From assembly GCA_046710535.1 (NCBI GenBank), contig JBKEHH010000001.1:124001-188000 (forward strand): 64,000 nt of DNA. Reading direction: 5' to 3'. Both the position numbers and the translations under genes were made by a program. The DNA comes from CAWVSB01 sp046710535. GTDB lineage: Bacteria; Pseudomonadota; Gammaproteobacteria; Pseudomonadales; CAWVSB01. Shown here one piece after another: positions 34,381-43,281 of this stretch; positions within the stretch are counted from its first letter, which is position 1, and each line of letters starts with the position of its first letter. Below the pieces are notes generated by a model. That model was not told the origin of the DNA and did not search any database. It was given only the letters and a program-made list of their open reading frames with translations.

Positions 34381-37224
34381 ATGAAATTAATGCAAAAAGA
34401 CAACATGGCGGCGCTTTGGAGTAATTCCCACATTTCTGGTGGTAACGCGGCGTATGTAGAAGCACTTTATGAGACCTACTTGGTTGATCCCAACGCAGTA
34501 GATGAAAAATGGCGTGATTACTTTGACAAGCTACCGAGAGTCGAGGGTGTCTTTGGTGCAGATATACCCCATTCACAAATAGTTGATCAATTTGCCGCTT
34601 TGGGTCGTAAACGGGTTCGCTCAATGCAGCCAGAGCAGGGCGCGGTTAGTACCGAATACGAGCGCAAGCAAGTTAGAGTTATTGAATTAATTGATGCATA
34701 TCGTCAGCGTGGCCATCAAAAAGCTGATTTGGATCCTCTAGGGTTAGCCCAAAGATCACCGGTAGCCGATTTAGAATTGCAGTTTCATGGTTTAACTGGC
34801 GCCGACTTAGATGTTATTTTTCAGGCGGGGACTCTAAATGTTGGCAAAGCTGAAGCGCCGCTGCGTGAGTTAGTCGACGCGTTAGATAAAACTTACTGCG
34901 GCACTGTCGGCACAGAGTTTATGCACATTGTAGACACTGAAGAGCGCATGTGGATTCAAAGCCGCTTAGAGTCTGTTCGCAGTGCCCCCGACTACAGTGC
35001 TGAAGTTAAAATCCATTTGCTTGAACGCTTAACTGCTGCCGAAGGTTTGGAGAAGTATCTAGGCTCTCGCTATCCAGGGACTAAACGGTTTGGTTTGGAG
35101 GGCGGTGAAAGTCTTATTCCAATGATGGATGAGCTAGTCCAGCGCAGCGGCTCATATGATGCCAAAGAAATAGTGATTGGTATGGCTCACCGCGGCCGGC
35201 TTAATGTATTAATTAATATCTTCGGTAAAAGTCCGTCCGAGTTGTTTGATGAGTTTGAGGGTAAAGCCACTTATCAAGGCTCTGCTGATGTTAAATATCA
35301 CCAAGGTTTTTCGTCAAATGTTATGACGCCAGGCGGCGAAGTACATTTGGCTTTGGCATTTAACCCATCACACCTAGAAATTGTAGCGCCAGTTGTTGAA
35401 GGGTCTGTGCGTGCGCGTCAAGATCGCCGTCTTGATATGGAACGAGAAAAAGTTATACCTATTGTTTTGCATGGTGATGCCGCTTTTGCTGGGCAAGGTG
35501 TGGTTATGGAGACATTTCAAATGTCCCAAACTCGCGCCCATGGTACCGGCGGCACTGTGCATATTGTTATTAATAATCAAGTTGGGTTTACCACCAGCCG
35601 GCGTGATGATATTCGCTCAACTGAATATTGTACTGATGTTGCGAAAATGGTGCAGGCGCCGATTTTCCACGTTAATGCTGACGATCCAGAAGCGGTATTA
35701 TTTGTGACTCAGGTAGCCTTAGATTATCGCCAAGAATTTAAAGGTGATGTGGTTATTGATTTAATCTGCTACCGACGTCGTGGGCATAACGAAGCTGATG
35801 AGCCTTCGGGCACTCAGCCATTGATGTATAAGCAGATTAAAAAACAACCGACCACGCGTGATATTTATGCTAAAAAACTAGTAGCTGAAGGCGTGATTGC
35901 TGAGAGTGGCGAGAAGCAAATATTAGATGATTATCGCAATGCCTTAGATAATGGCGAACACGTCGTTAAAGCGCTAGTGCTAGAGCCTCAGTTAGAATTA
36001 CATGTTGATTGGACTCCGTACTTACATCATAAATGGGATATCAAGTCAGACACTTCTGTGTCGCTGGCAAAGTTACAAGATCTATCGCAGCGTTTGATTA
36101 CTGTGCCTGAGGGTTTTGCTGTTCAGGCGCAAGTTAAGAAAATACTCGAAGACCGCAAGAAAATGGGTGCTGGGGCGATGTCCATGAACTGGGGGTTTGC
36201 TGAGTCATTGGCTTATGCCAGTTTGGTAACTGAAGACATGCCGGTTCGATTGATTGGGCAGGATTCTGGGCGTGGTACTTTCTCGCACAGACATGCAGTT
36301 TTACATAACCAGCGCGATGGCAGCGTGCATGTGCCAACGCAAAACTTAGCTGATGATCAGGCGGCATTTACTATTCATGATAGTTTGTTGTCTGAAGAAG
36401 CTGCTTTGGCATTTGAATATGGTTATGCGACTACCATGCCTGAAGGTCTAGTCATTTGGGAAGCTCAGTTTGGTGATTTTGCCAATGGCGCACAGGTGGT
36501 TATTGATCAATTTATTACAAGTGGTGAACACAAGTGGGGGCGACTGTGTGGGCTTACTATGTTATTACCTCATGGATATGAAGGCCAAGGTCCTGAGCAT
36601 TCAAGTGCTAGGTTAGAGCGCTTCTTACAACTTTGTGCAGAGCATAATATGCAGGTGTGTGTGCCAACAACACCGGCGCAAATTTTCCACTTATTAAGGC
36701 GTCAATCAGTTAGGCCTTTGCGTAAGCCATTAGTAGTGTTTACGCCAAAAAGTTTGCTGCGTCATAAGGAAGCAATTTCAGAATTAGAAGAGCTAACTAC
36801 CGGTGGTTATCAAAATGTGATCGGTGAAACTGATGAGCTCGATCCAGCTAAAGTCACTCGATTAGTGATGTGCAGTGGTAAGGTCTATTATGAGCTGCGC
36901 ACTGCGCGGCGCGAAGCAGGCTTAGACCATGTAATGATTATTAGAATAGAACAGTTATATCCGTTCCCTGATGAAGATTTTGCGCTAGCTGTTGAGCCTT
37001 ATGAAAATATATCTGAGGCAGTATGGTGTCAAGAAGAGCCACAAAACCAAGGCGTTTGGTACAGCAGTAAGCATCATTTCAATCGAATGTTAGATACTGC
37101 GGACAAGCATTATGATATTAGCTATGCGGGAAGAGAAGCTTCGGCTTCGCCAGCTGCGGGCTATGCGGCACTGCACCTTGCGCAGCAAAAGCAATTGATA
37201 GAAGAAGCACTAGGATTAAACTAA
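34381..37224 (+). CDS. sucA: 2-oxoglutarate dehydrogenase E1 component
   Basis: Thiamine-diphosphate enzyme decarboxylating 2-oxoglutarate and transferring the succinyl group to the E2 lipoyl arm. 947 residues. N-terminal E2-binding helix region (SGGNAAYVEALYETYLVDPN), then RHGHQ-like text DAYRQRGHQKADLDPLGL, ThDP-site text GMAHRGRLNVLINIFGKSP, NNQVGFTTSRRDDIRSTEYC, and the C-terminal domain GQDSGRGTFSHRHAVLHNQ and EAQFGDFANGAQVVIDQFI. First gene of the sucAB-lpdA-sucCD block. Confidence 0.97.
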   Translation: MKLMQKDNMAALWSNSHISGGNAAYVEALYETYLVDPNAVDEKWRDYFDKLPRVEGVFGADIPHSQIVDQFAALGRKRVRSMQPEQGAVSTEYERKQVRVIELIDAYRQRGHQKADLDPLGLAQRSPVADLELQFHGLTGADLDVIFQAGTLNVGKAEAPLRELVDALDKTYCGTVGTEFMHIVDTEERMWIQSRLESVRSAPDYSAEVKIHLLERLTAAEGLEKYLGSRYPGTKRFGLEGGESLIPMMDELVQRSGSYDAKEIVIGMAHRGRLNVLINIFGKSPSELFDEFEGKATYQGSADVKYHQGFSSNVMTPGGEVHLALAFNPSHLEIVAPVVEGSVRARQDRRLDMEREKVIPIVLHGDAAFAGQGVVMETFQMSQTRAHGTGGTVHIVINNQVGFTTSRRDDIRSTEYCTDVAKMVQAPIFHVNADDPEAVLFVTQVALDYRQEFKGDVVIDLICYRRRGHNEADEPSGTQPLMYKQIKKQPTTRDIYAKKLVAEGVIAESGEKQILDDYRNALDNGEHVVKALVLEPQLELHVDWTPYLHHKWDIKSDTSVSLAKLQDLSQRLITVPEGFAVQAQVKKILEDRKKMGAGAMSMNWGFAESLAYASLVTEDMPVRLIGQDSGRGTFSHRHAVLHNQRDGSVHVPTQNLADDQAAFTIHDSLLSEEAALAFEYGYATTMPEGLVIWEAQFGDFANGAQVVIDQFITSGEHKWGRLCGLTMLLPHGYEGQGPEHSSARLERFLQLCAEHNMQVCVPTTPAQIFHLLRRQSVRPLRKPLVVFTPKSLLRHKEAISELEELTTGGYQNVIGETDELDPAKVTRLVMCSGKVYYELRTARREAGLDHVMIIRIEQLYPFPDEDFALAVEPYENISEAVWCQEEPQNQGVWYSSKHHFNRMLDTADKHYDISYAGREASASPAAGYAALHLAQQKQLIEEALGLN

Positions 37225-37266
37225 ATTTTAACTCAACAAGTGATTTGTCAGAGGATATGAATACTC

Positions 37267-38502
37267 ATGGCCAGTGAAATAAAAGCACCACAGTTCCCCG
37301 AATCTATTGCCGACGGAAGCGTCGCCACATGGCATATACAGCCAGGTGAAGCCTTTACCAGAGATGAGCCTTTAGTTGATATTGAAACTGATAAGGTTGT
37401 TCTTGAAGTATTAGCATCCGAAGATGGCGTGTTATTAGAAATCATCAAAAACGAAGGCGATACAGTGCTTGACCAAGAAGTTATTGGTCGCTTTGAGCCA
37501 GGAGCTACAGCTTCGTCGCCATTGACACAAGCTGCAGCGAGCTCCGAAGCAAGTTCTGCTAGTGCTGACAGTGATGAAAGCCGAGTCAGTCCAGCTGCTA
37601 GAAAGATGATTGATGAAGAAAGTTTAGATGCGGCCAATATTAGTGGTACGGGCAAAGGAGGACTCATTAACAAAGAAGACGTTGTTAATCATGTTAAGAA
37701 TGGTCCTGCACCAGTGGCGAGCAAGCCTGAGATAGCTCCAGTAGCTAAACTGGCAGACAATAGTGTCAAAGGTCTAACTCAAATGGATGTGCCGGAAGGT
37801 GCTAGACCTGAAAAGCGTGTTGCTATGACGCGTATGCGATCAAAAATTGCTGAACGTTTGTTAGAGGCTAAGCAAAGTACGGCGATGCTGACTACCTTCA
37901 ACGAAGTTGATATGTCGCCAATAATGGCATTGCGCAGCCAGTACAAAGAAATGTTCATAAAAAAGCATAATGTCAAACTTGGCTTTATGGGCTTCTTTGT
38001 AAAAGCAGCCGCTGAAGCATTAAAGCGTTTTCCTATTGTTAACGCTTCAATAGATGGTAGTAATGTTGTTTATCATGGTTATCAAGATATTGGTATAGCA
38101 GTATCAACAGAAAAAGGTCTTGTTGTGCCGATTATTCGTGATGTGGATTATTTAAGTATTGCGGAAGTAGAATCTACTATAGGTGATTTTGGCAAGCGTG
38201 CTCGTGATGGCAAGTTAAGTATTGAAGACATGCAAGGCGGCACCTTTACTATTACCAATGGTGGTGTCTATGGCTCGCTCATGTCTACGCCTATTCTAAA
38301 TCCGCCTCAGGCGGCTATCTTGGGTATGCATAAGATTCAAGAACGCGCGATGGTGGCCAATGGTGAGATGGTAGTTAAGCCAATGATGTATTTGGCGCTA
38401 TCTTATGATCATCGTTTGATTGATGGTAAAGATTCAGTGCAATTTTTAGTGGCACTAAAAGAGATGTTAGAAGACCCAGCGCGTATTTTGTTGGATTTAT
38501 AA
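37267..38502 (+). CDS. sucB: 2-oxoglutarate dehydrogenase E2 (dihydrolipoyl succinyltransferase)
   Basis: Core enzyme of the complex. 411 residues in three parts: lipoyl domain (about 1-80) with the lipoylated Lys in DIETDKVVLEV, a Ala/Ser linker, the E3-binding domain (about 103-140: SRVSPAARKMIDEESLDAAN) and the catalytic domain (about 180-411) with LSYDHRLIDGKDSVQFLV containing the HxxxDG motif. The start ATG 37267 has GAGG upstream at a long spacing (12 bases). Follows sucA by 42 bases. Confidence 0.97.
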   Translation: MASEIKAPQFPESIADGSVATWHIQPGEAFTRDEPLVDIETDKVVLEVLASEDGVLLEIIKNEGDTVLDQEVIGRFEPGATASSPLTQAAASSEASSASADSDESRVSPAARKMIDEESLDAANISGTGKGGLINKEDVVNHVKNGPAPVASKPEIAPVAKLADNSVKGLTQMDVPEGARPEKRVAMTRMRSKIAERLLEAKQSTAMLTTFNEVDMSPIMALRSQYKEMFIKKHNVKLGFMGFFVKAAAEALKRFPIVNASIDGSNVVYHGYQDIGIAVSTEKGLVVPIIRDVDYLSIAEVESTIGDFGKRARDGKLSIEDMQGGTFTITNGGVYGSLMSTPILNPPQAAILGMHKIQERAMVANGEMVVKPMMYLALSYDHRLIDGKDSVQFLVALKEMLEDPARILLDL

Positions 38503-38551
38503 TTTCAGCGCATGCTGTCTGGGTATTAATTGATTAAGGTCGGAAAATGAT

Positions 38552-40015
38552 ATGTCGGAAAAATATGACGTTGTAGTAATTGGTGCAGGCCCTGGCGGTT
38601 ATGTTGCAGCTATTCGCGCCGCGCAATTAGGGCTAAACACTCTCTGTGTAGAAAAGTGGGTAAGCAGTGAAGATAAGTTAATTTTAGGCGGCACCTGTCT
38701 TAATACCGGTTGTATTCCGTCAAAGGCCTTACTTGCTTCCAGTCATAAGTATGTTGAAGTGCGCGATGAAATGGCAGTACATGGTATTCAGGTTGATGCA
38801 CCTAAAATAGATGTAGCCGCAATGCTTGCGCGTAAAGATAAAATTGTCACTCAGTTAACTGGTGGTATTGCCGGATTATTTAAAGCTAATGGCGTTAATG
38901 TTGCTGAAGGTCTCGGCAAGGTGCTAGTGGGTAAAAGAGTAGAAATCACCGCTAAAGATGGCACTGTCACAGTAGTTGATGCCGATAATATTATTATTGC
39001 AGCGGGCTCAGTACCGATTGATATTCCGCCGGCGCCAGTTGATAACGATACTATTATCGATTCTAGCGGTGCGCTGGAACTAACTGAAGTACCTAAGCGT
39101 CTGGGTGTTATTGGCGCTGGTGTTATTGGTTTAGAGTTAGGTAGTGTATGGGGCCGCCTGGGTTCCGAGGTAGTAATTATTGAGGCTCTGGACGAGTTTT
39201 TGCCTACTATAGACAAACAAATAGCGAAGGAAGCGCATAAGATATTCACTAAAAAACAAGGTATGGATATTCGTTTAAGTGCTCGGGTTACCGGCACCAA
39301 AGTTGATGCTAATAAGAAACAAGTAACGGTTAGCTACACTGACAGCGACGGTGATAAAGAGATTGTTTTTGATAAGCTTATTGTTGCCGTGGGTCGTAAA
39401 CCCTATACCGAGCAATTATTAGCCGGCGATAGCGGTGTGACTCTAGATGAGCGCGGCTTTATTTTTGTTAATGGAAAATGCCAAACTGATGCGCCAGGTG
39501 TTTATGCTATTGGTGATGTTGTGCGTGGTCCGATGCTGGCCCATAAGGCGTCAGAAGAAGGCGTTATGGTTGCAGAGCGCATTGCCGGCAAGAAAACACA
39601 AATCAATTATGATTGTATTCCGGGGATAATATATACCCACCCTGAAGTTGCCTCTGTCGGTATGACCGAAGAGCAATTAGTTGCTGATGGGATTCCTTAT
39701 AAGACGGGAGTATTCCCTTTTGCTGCTAGTGGCCGAGCTATGGCGGCAAATGACACCGATGGTATGGTGAAAATGATTGCCCATCAAGAAACTGATCGTA
39801 TTTTGGGTTGCCACGTTATTGGTCCAAGCGCGGCAGATTTGGTGCAACAGATTGTTATTGCGATGGAGTTTGGCTCTAGCGCCGAAGACATTGCGCTAAC
39901 AGTGTTTGGTCATCCAACACTATCAGAGGCTGTCCATGAGGCTGCCTTAGCTGTTGGAGGTCATGCGATTCATATCGCAAACAAAAAACCGCGTAAGCCT
40001 AAGCCAAAAAAATAA
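38552..40015 (+). CDS. lpdA: Dihydrolipoyl dehydrogenase (E3)
   Basis: Re-oxidises the E2 dihydrolipoyl group with FAD and NAD. 487 residues. FAD motif VVVIGAGPGGYVAAIRAAQLG, redox-active disulfide in GGTCLNTGCIPSKALL, NAD motif LGVIGAGVIGLELGSVWGRLG, second FAD motif VYAIGDVVRGPMLAHKASEEG, and the dimer-interface His-Glu pair in FGHPTLSEAVHEAALAV. The tail is basic (KKPRKPKPKK). Co-directional with sucB (49 bases), so it serves this complex. Confidence 0.97.
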   Translation: MSEKYDVVVIGAGPGGYVAAIRAAQLGLNTLCVEKWVSSEDKLILGGTCLNTGCIPSKALLASSHKYVEVRDEMAVHGIQVDAPKIDVAAMLARKDKIVTQLTGGIAGLFKANGVNVAEGLGKVLVGKRVEITAKDGTVTVVDADNIIIAAGSVPIDIPPAPVDNDTIIDSSGALELTEVPKRLGVIGAGVIGLELGSVWGRLGSEVVIIEALDEFLPTIDKQIAKEAHKIFTKKQGMDIRLSARVTGTKVDANKKQVTVSYTDSDGDKEIVFDKLIVAVGRKPYTEQLLAGDSGVTLDERGFIFVNGKCQTDAPGVYAIGDVVRGPMLAHKASEEGVMVAERIAGKKTQINYDCIPGIIYTHPEVASVGMTEEQLVADGIPYKTGVFPFAASGRAMAANDTDGMVKMIAHQETDRILGCHVIGPSAADLVQQIVIAMEFGSSAEDIALTVFGHPTLSEAVHEAALAVGGHAIHIANKKPRKPKPKK

Positions 40016-40098
40016 GTATAATTAGATTTGCGAATAGCGGCTATTGTCTGAGAGAATACCGCGCTTCTACGAGAGCCCATTTGGCACAACCAAAAGGG

Positions 40099-40129
40099 CT
40101 ATTAAAGTTATTGGAACTGGCTTTAATAG
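40099..40129. repeat. Inverted repeat upstream of sucC
   Basis: Perfect nine-base arms CTATTAAAG (40099-40107) and CTTTAATAG (40121-40129) around a 13-base centre. It ends 38 bases before sucC. It has no T-run, so it is not an ordinary terminator. It could be an mRNA hairpin in the lpdA-sucC spacer or an operator. A small palindrome AATAGCGGCTATT lies at 40032-40044. Confidence 0.6.
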
Positions 40130-40167
40130 TGATCTCACTAGTTCTCAATTGATAGGAAAGCAATACA

Positions 40168-41334
40168 ATGAATCTTCACGAATATCAGGGAAAACAACTG
40201 TTTGCTGAATATGGTTTGCCGGTATCTCAAGGCTTTGCTTGTGACACTCCGGAAGAAGCTGCGCAAGCTGCCGATCGAATTGGTGGCGATACATGGGTTG
40301 TTAAGGCTCAAGTTCACGCTGGTGGCCGTGGTAAGGCCGGTGGCGTAAAGCTTGTTAAGACTAAGGAAGAGATAAAAGCATTTGCACAGCAGTGGCTGGG
40401 TACTAACTTAGTAACTTATCAAACAGACGAAGCTGGTCAGCCGGTTACCAAAATATTGGTTGAGCCATGCACTGATATCGACCAAGAGTTGTATTTGGGT
40501 GCTGTTGTTGATCGCAGTAGTCGCCGCGTTGTTTTTATGGCGTCTACTGAAGGCGGCGTTGAAATAGAAAAGGTTGCTGAAGAAACGCCAGAAAAGATTA
40601 TTAAAGCTGAAATCGATCCGTTAGTTGGTGCACAGCCTTACCAAGGGCGAGAGCTAGCGTTTAAATTGGGCTTAGAAGGAGTTCAAGTTAAACAGTTTGT
40701 AAATATCTTCTTAGGCTTATCGAAACTATTTCATGAAAAAGATTTAGCATTATTAGAAATCAACCCGCTAGTAATCACCACCGAAGGCAACTTACATTGT
40801 TTAGATGCCAAGCTTGGGATTGATGGCAACGCACTATACCGCCAGCCTCAATTACGTGACATGCATGATCCAAGTCAGGAAGATGCGAGAGAGGCTCAAG
40901 CGGCCCAGTGGGAACTGAATTATGTTGCGCTTGACGGCAGCATTGGTTGCATGGTTAATGGCGCGGGCCTAGCTATGGGAACCATGGATATCATTAAGTT
41001 ACATGGTGGCGATCCTGCTAACTTCCTAGATGTTGGCGGCGGCGCGACTAAAGAACGTGTTACTGAGGCGTTCAAAATCATTTTGTCTGATGATAATGTA
41101 AAAGCTGTATTGATTAATATCTTCGGCGGAATTGTTCGTTGTGACCTCATTGCTGAAGGTGTTATTGGCGCAGTTCAAGAGATGGGCGTAAAAGTACCTG
41201 TAGTTGTAAGGTTAGAAGGTAATAACGCTGAACTTGGTACTAAAGTGTTAGCTGAAAGTGGATTAAATATTATTGCTGCAACTAGTCTTACAGACGCTGC
41301 ACAGCAAGTTGTTAAAGCGGCGGAGGGTAAGTAA
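40168..41334 (+). CDS. sucC: Succinyl-CoA synthetase beta subunit
   Basis: Beta subunit with the ATP-grasp nucleotide site; with SucD it makes succinate and ATP/GTP from succinyl-CoA. 388 residues, E. coli length. Begins MNLHEYQGKQLFAEYGLPVS; nucleotide text KAQVHAGGRGKAGGVKLVK; LEINPLVITTEGNLHCLDAK; C-terminal CoA/phosphohistidine-facing domain GLAMGTMDIIKLHGGDPANF and NIFGGIVRCDLIAEG. Its stop overlaps the sucD start (TAATG). Confidence 0.97.
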   Translation: MNLHEYQGKQLFAEYGLPVSQGFACDTPEEAAQAADRIGGDTWVVKAQVHAGGRGKAGGVKLVKTKEEIKAFAQQWLGTNLVTYQTDEAGQPVTKILVEPCTDIDQELYLGAVVDRSSRRVVFMASTEGGVEIEKVAEETPEKIIKAEIDPLVGAQPYQGRELAFKLGLEGVQVKQFVNIFLGLSKLFHEKDLALLEINPLVITTEGNLHCLDAKLGIDGNALYRQPQLRDMHDPSQEDAREAQAAQWELNYVALDGSIGCMVNGAGLAMGTMDIIKLHGGDPANFLDVGGGATKERVTEAFKIILSDDNVKAVLINIFGGIVRCDLIAEGVIGAVQEMGVKVPVVVRLEGNNAELGTKVLAESGLNIIAATSLTDAAQQVVKAAEGK

Positions 41335-42215
41335 TGAGCATATTAATTAATAAAGATACCAAGGTTATCTGCCAAGGTTTTACCGGATCACAGGGAACTA
41401 TGCACTCTGAGCAAGCGATTGCATACGGCACGCAAATGGTTGGCGGTGTAACTCCAGGTAAAGGTGGGCAAACACATTTAGATCTACCTGTATTCAATAC
41501 CGTTAGCGAAGCGGTTGAAGCAACCGGTGCCGAGGCTACAGTTATTTATGTGCCTGCGCCTTTTTGTAAAGACTCAATTCTAGAAGCGGCAAACAGCGGT
41601 ATTAAATTAATCGTTTGTATTACTGAAGGTATTCCAACACTGGATATGCTCGAGTGTAAAGTTAGCTGTGACCAGCTCGGCGTTCGTTTGATCGGCCCTA
41701 ATTGTCCTGGTGTTATTACTCCAGGCGAATGCAAAATTGGTATTATGCCCGGCCATATTCATCTACCTGGTAAAGTTGGTATTGTTTCTCGCTCGGGTAC
41801 ATTGACTTATGAAGCTGTTAAACAAACTAGTGATGCGGGTTTTGGTCAGTCTACTTGTGTTGGCATCGGTGGCGATCCGATTCCAGGTTCAAGCTTTATT
41901 GATATCTTGGAATTGTTTGAAAAAGATCCTGCTACTGAAGCGATCGTAATGATCGGCGAAATTGGTGGTAACGCAGAAGAAGAAGCAGCAGCTTACATTA
42001 AAGCTAATGTGACTAAGCCTGTTGTATCTTATATTGCTGGTGTTACAGCTCCTGCTGGTAAACGTATGGGCCATGCCGGTGCGATTATTGCCGGTGGTAA
42101 GGGAACAGCTGCAGAGAAATTTGCAGCACTTGAAGACGCTGGTGTTAAAACTGTTCGATCACTTGCTGATATTGCTGTTGGATTGGCAGAGATAACAGGT
42201 TGGAAGATAGCCTAA
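41334..42215 (+). CDS. sucD: Succinyl-CoA synthetase alpha subunit
   Basis: Alpha subunit that carries the phosphohistidine. 293 residues. Begins MSILINKDTKVICQGFTGSQ; CoA-binding Rossmann fold; LIGPNCPGVITPGECKIGIMP; and the active-site His in KRMGHAGAIIAGGKGTAAEK. Translationally coupled to sucC by a one-base overlap. A terminator follows at 42232-42261. Confidence 0.97.
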   Translation: MSILINKDTKVICQGFTGSQGTMHSEQAIAYGTQMVGGVTPGKGGQTHLDLPVFNTVSEAVEATGAEATVIYVPAPFCKDSILEAANSGIKLIVCITEGIPTLDMLECKVSCDQLGVRLIGPNCPGVITPGECKIGIMPGHIHLPGKVGIVSRSGTLTYEAVKQTSDAGFGQSTCVGIGGDPIPGSSFIDILELFEKDPATEAIVMIGEIGGNAEEEAAAYIKANVTKPVVSYIAGVTAPAGKRMGHAGAIIAGGKGTAAEKFAALEDAGVKTVRSLADIAVGLAEITGWKIA

Positions 42216-42231
42216 GTATATTTTGTTAGAT

Positions 42232-42261
42232 AAAAATCCTCGCTTATAGCGGGGATTTTTT
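42232..42261. terminator. Bidirectional terminator between sucD and the EamA gene
   Basis: AAAAATCCtCGC TTATA GCGgGGATTTTTT: stem of eight with one T/G wobble and T6 tail, for sucD on plus and for the EamA gene on minus. Confidence 0.85.
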
Positions 42262-42279
42262 GTGCCTAATGTTTGAGTT

Positions 42280-43170
42280 TTAGTTAAATTTATCCTTCCA
42301 TACAATCGTGGCTATTCCGCCAGCAATAATTAGCACCATTCCTAAAACTGCGATCAGATTAGGAGTTTCATCCCATACCAACCAACCAATAAGGCCAGAT
42401 ACCAGCACCGAGAAGTAGTTAATAGGCGCTATGGTACTAGCTTTGGCTAGTGAGTAGGCCTTTGTATACAAACCAATAGCGCTATACATAGCGATACTAA
42501 TTACAATAAGTATTAGCCAAACTCTAGCGGTAATACCGCTCATTGAACCAATAGCAAAAGGCAGTATTGCCAAAGTAGACATGGCAAAATAATAGAATAA
42601 TATTCGATGATTTGGCTCGGTCTCAGCCAGTTTTCCTGTTGAAACCATAGAAAATGACAGGCAAATAGCGCTTAAAAAGGCGACACCATGCCATGTAGTT
42701 CCTGAATCGCTCCCAGGCTGCAGCAGTAAAGCGATTCCAATGAACCCTATCACCAGCGGTATCCAGGTTATTCCATTGATTTTTTGCCTCAGCCATAGCA
42801 GCATTACTAACGGGACGCACAGTGGCGCTGCTTGGCGCAGCAACATGCCATCAACTAGCGGTATGTGCCTTAGCGATGCATAGTAAAGATAAAAGCCCAA
42901 AACGCCGGCGATACCTCGCAGTAGGTGAAGAGCGAGTTTATCCGTTTTAATAGATGCACTGCCTTTCTTCATGACTGCTGGCAAGCATAATAGCAACCCT
43001 ACAGTATACTGCACGGCAACAATCACTGTTGGTTCAACAATGTCAGCCATATATTTAACAGCTGCAGTGCTGATGCTGCCAATAACAACCATGGCAAACG
43101 ACAGGGTGATAGCAAGTGATATATTTTGTTGTTGAGGCACAGGGTATCCAAGTACGAATTTGGTAATCAT
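42280..43170 (-). CDS. EamA/DMT-superfamily membrane transporter
   Basis: A 296-residue inner-membrane protein with about ten membrane helices in two EamA repeats (about 10-135 and 150-285): ALHLLRGIAGVLGFYLYYASLRHIPL and PLVIGFIGIALLLQPG, then ISIAMYSAIGLYTKAYSLAKAS, IAPINYFSVLVSGLIGWLVW. Substrate unknown; the group exports metabolites or amino acids. The start at 43170 is preferred to the in-frame ATG at 43230 because the latter lies inside the sigma-32 promoter of the divergent htpG and neither has a good ribosome site. The longer start cannot be excluded. Confidence 0.85.
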   Translation of the reverse strand: MITKFVLGYPVPQQQNISLAITLSFAMVVIGSISTAAVKYMADIVEPTVIVAVQYTVGLLLCLPAVMKKGSASIKTDKLALHLLRGIAGVLGFYLYYASLRHIPLVDGMLLRQAAPLCVPLVMLLWLRQKINGITWIPLVIGFIGIALLLQPGSDSGTTWHGVAFLSAICLSFSMVSTGKLAETEPNHRILFYYFAMSTLAILPFAIGSMSGITARVWLILIVISIAMYSAIGLYTKAYSLAKASTIAPINYFSVLVSGLIGWLVWDETPNLIAVLGMVLIIAGGIATIVWKDKFN

Positions 43171-43204
43171 TTTAGTGTAAACAAGGCGATAACGCAGTGA
43201 AAGT

Positions 43205-43230
43205 CTTGAAATACTTTGAATAACCCCCAT
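43205..43230 (+). promoter_or_regulatory. Sigma-32 (RpoH)-type heat-shock promoter of htpG
   Basis: CTTGAAA (43205-43211), 13 bases, CCCCAT (43225-43230): both elements match the RpoH consensus CTTGAAA-N(12-14)-CCCCAT exactly. The htpG start follows 52 bases later. Confidence 0.85.
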
Positions 43231-43281
43231 AAAGCAAGCTGTTATTCTTTTGAATTAGAACGTACTAGGAGTTATACAGAC

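Noticed and set aside
37248..37673. Minus-strand frame of 141 codons opposite sucB
   Set aside because: Shadow of the conserved lipoyl and E3-binding domains; no start signal.
38851..39300. Minus-strand frame of 149 codons opposite lpdA
   Set aside because: lpdA is intact and fully conserved on plus; the frame has biased Thr/Pro/Ser content typical of a shadow.
43216..43281. Longer htpG start at 43216
   Set aside because: It begins inside the sigma-32 promoter, lacks a ribosome site and adds residues unlike the family; ATG 43282 has AGGAG upstream.
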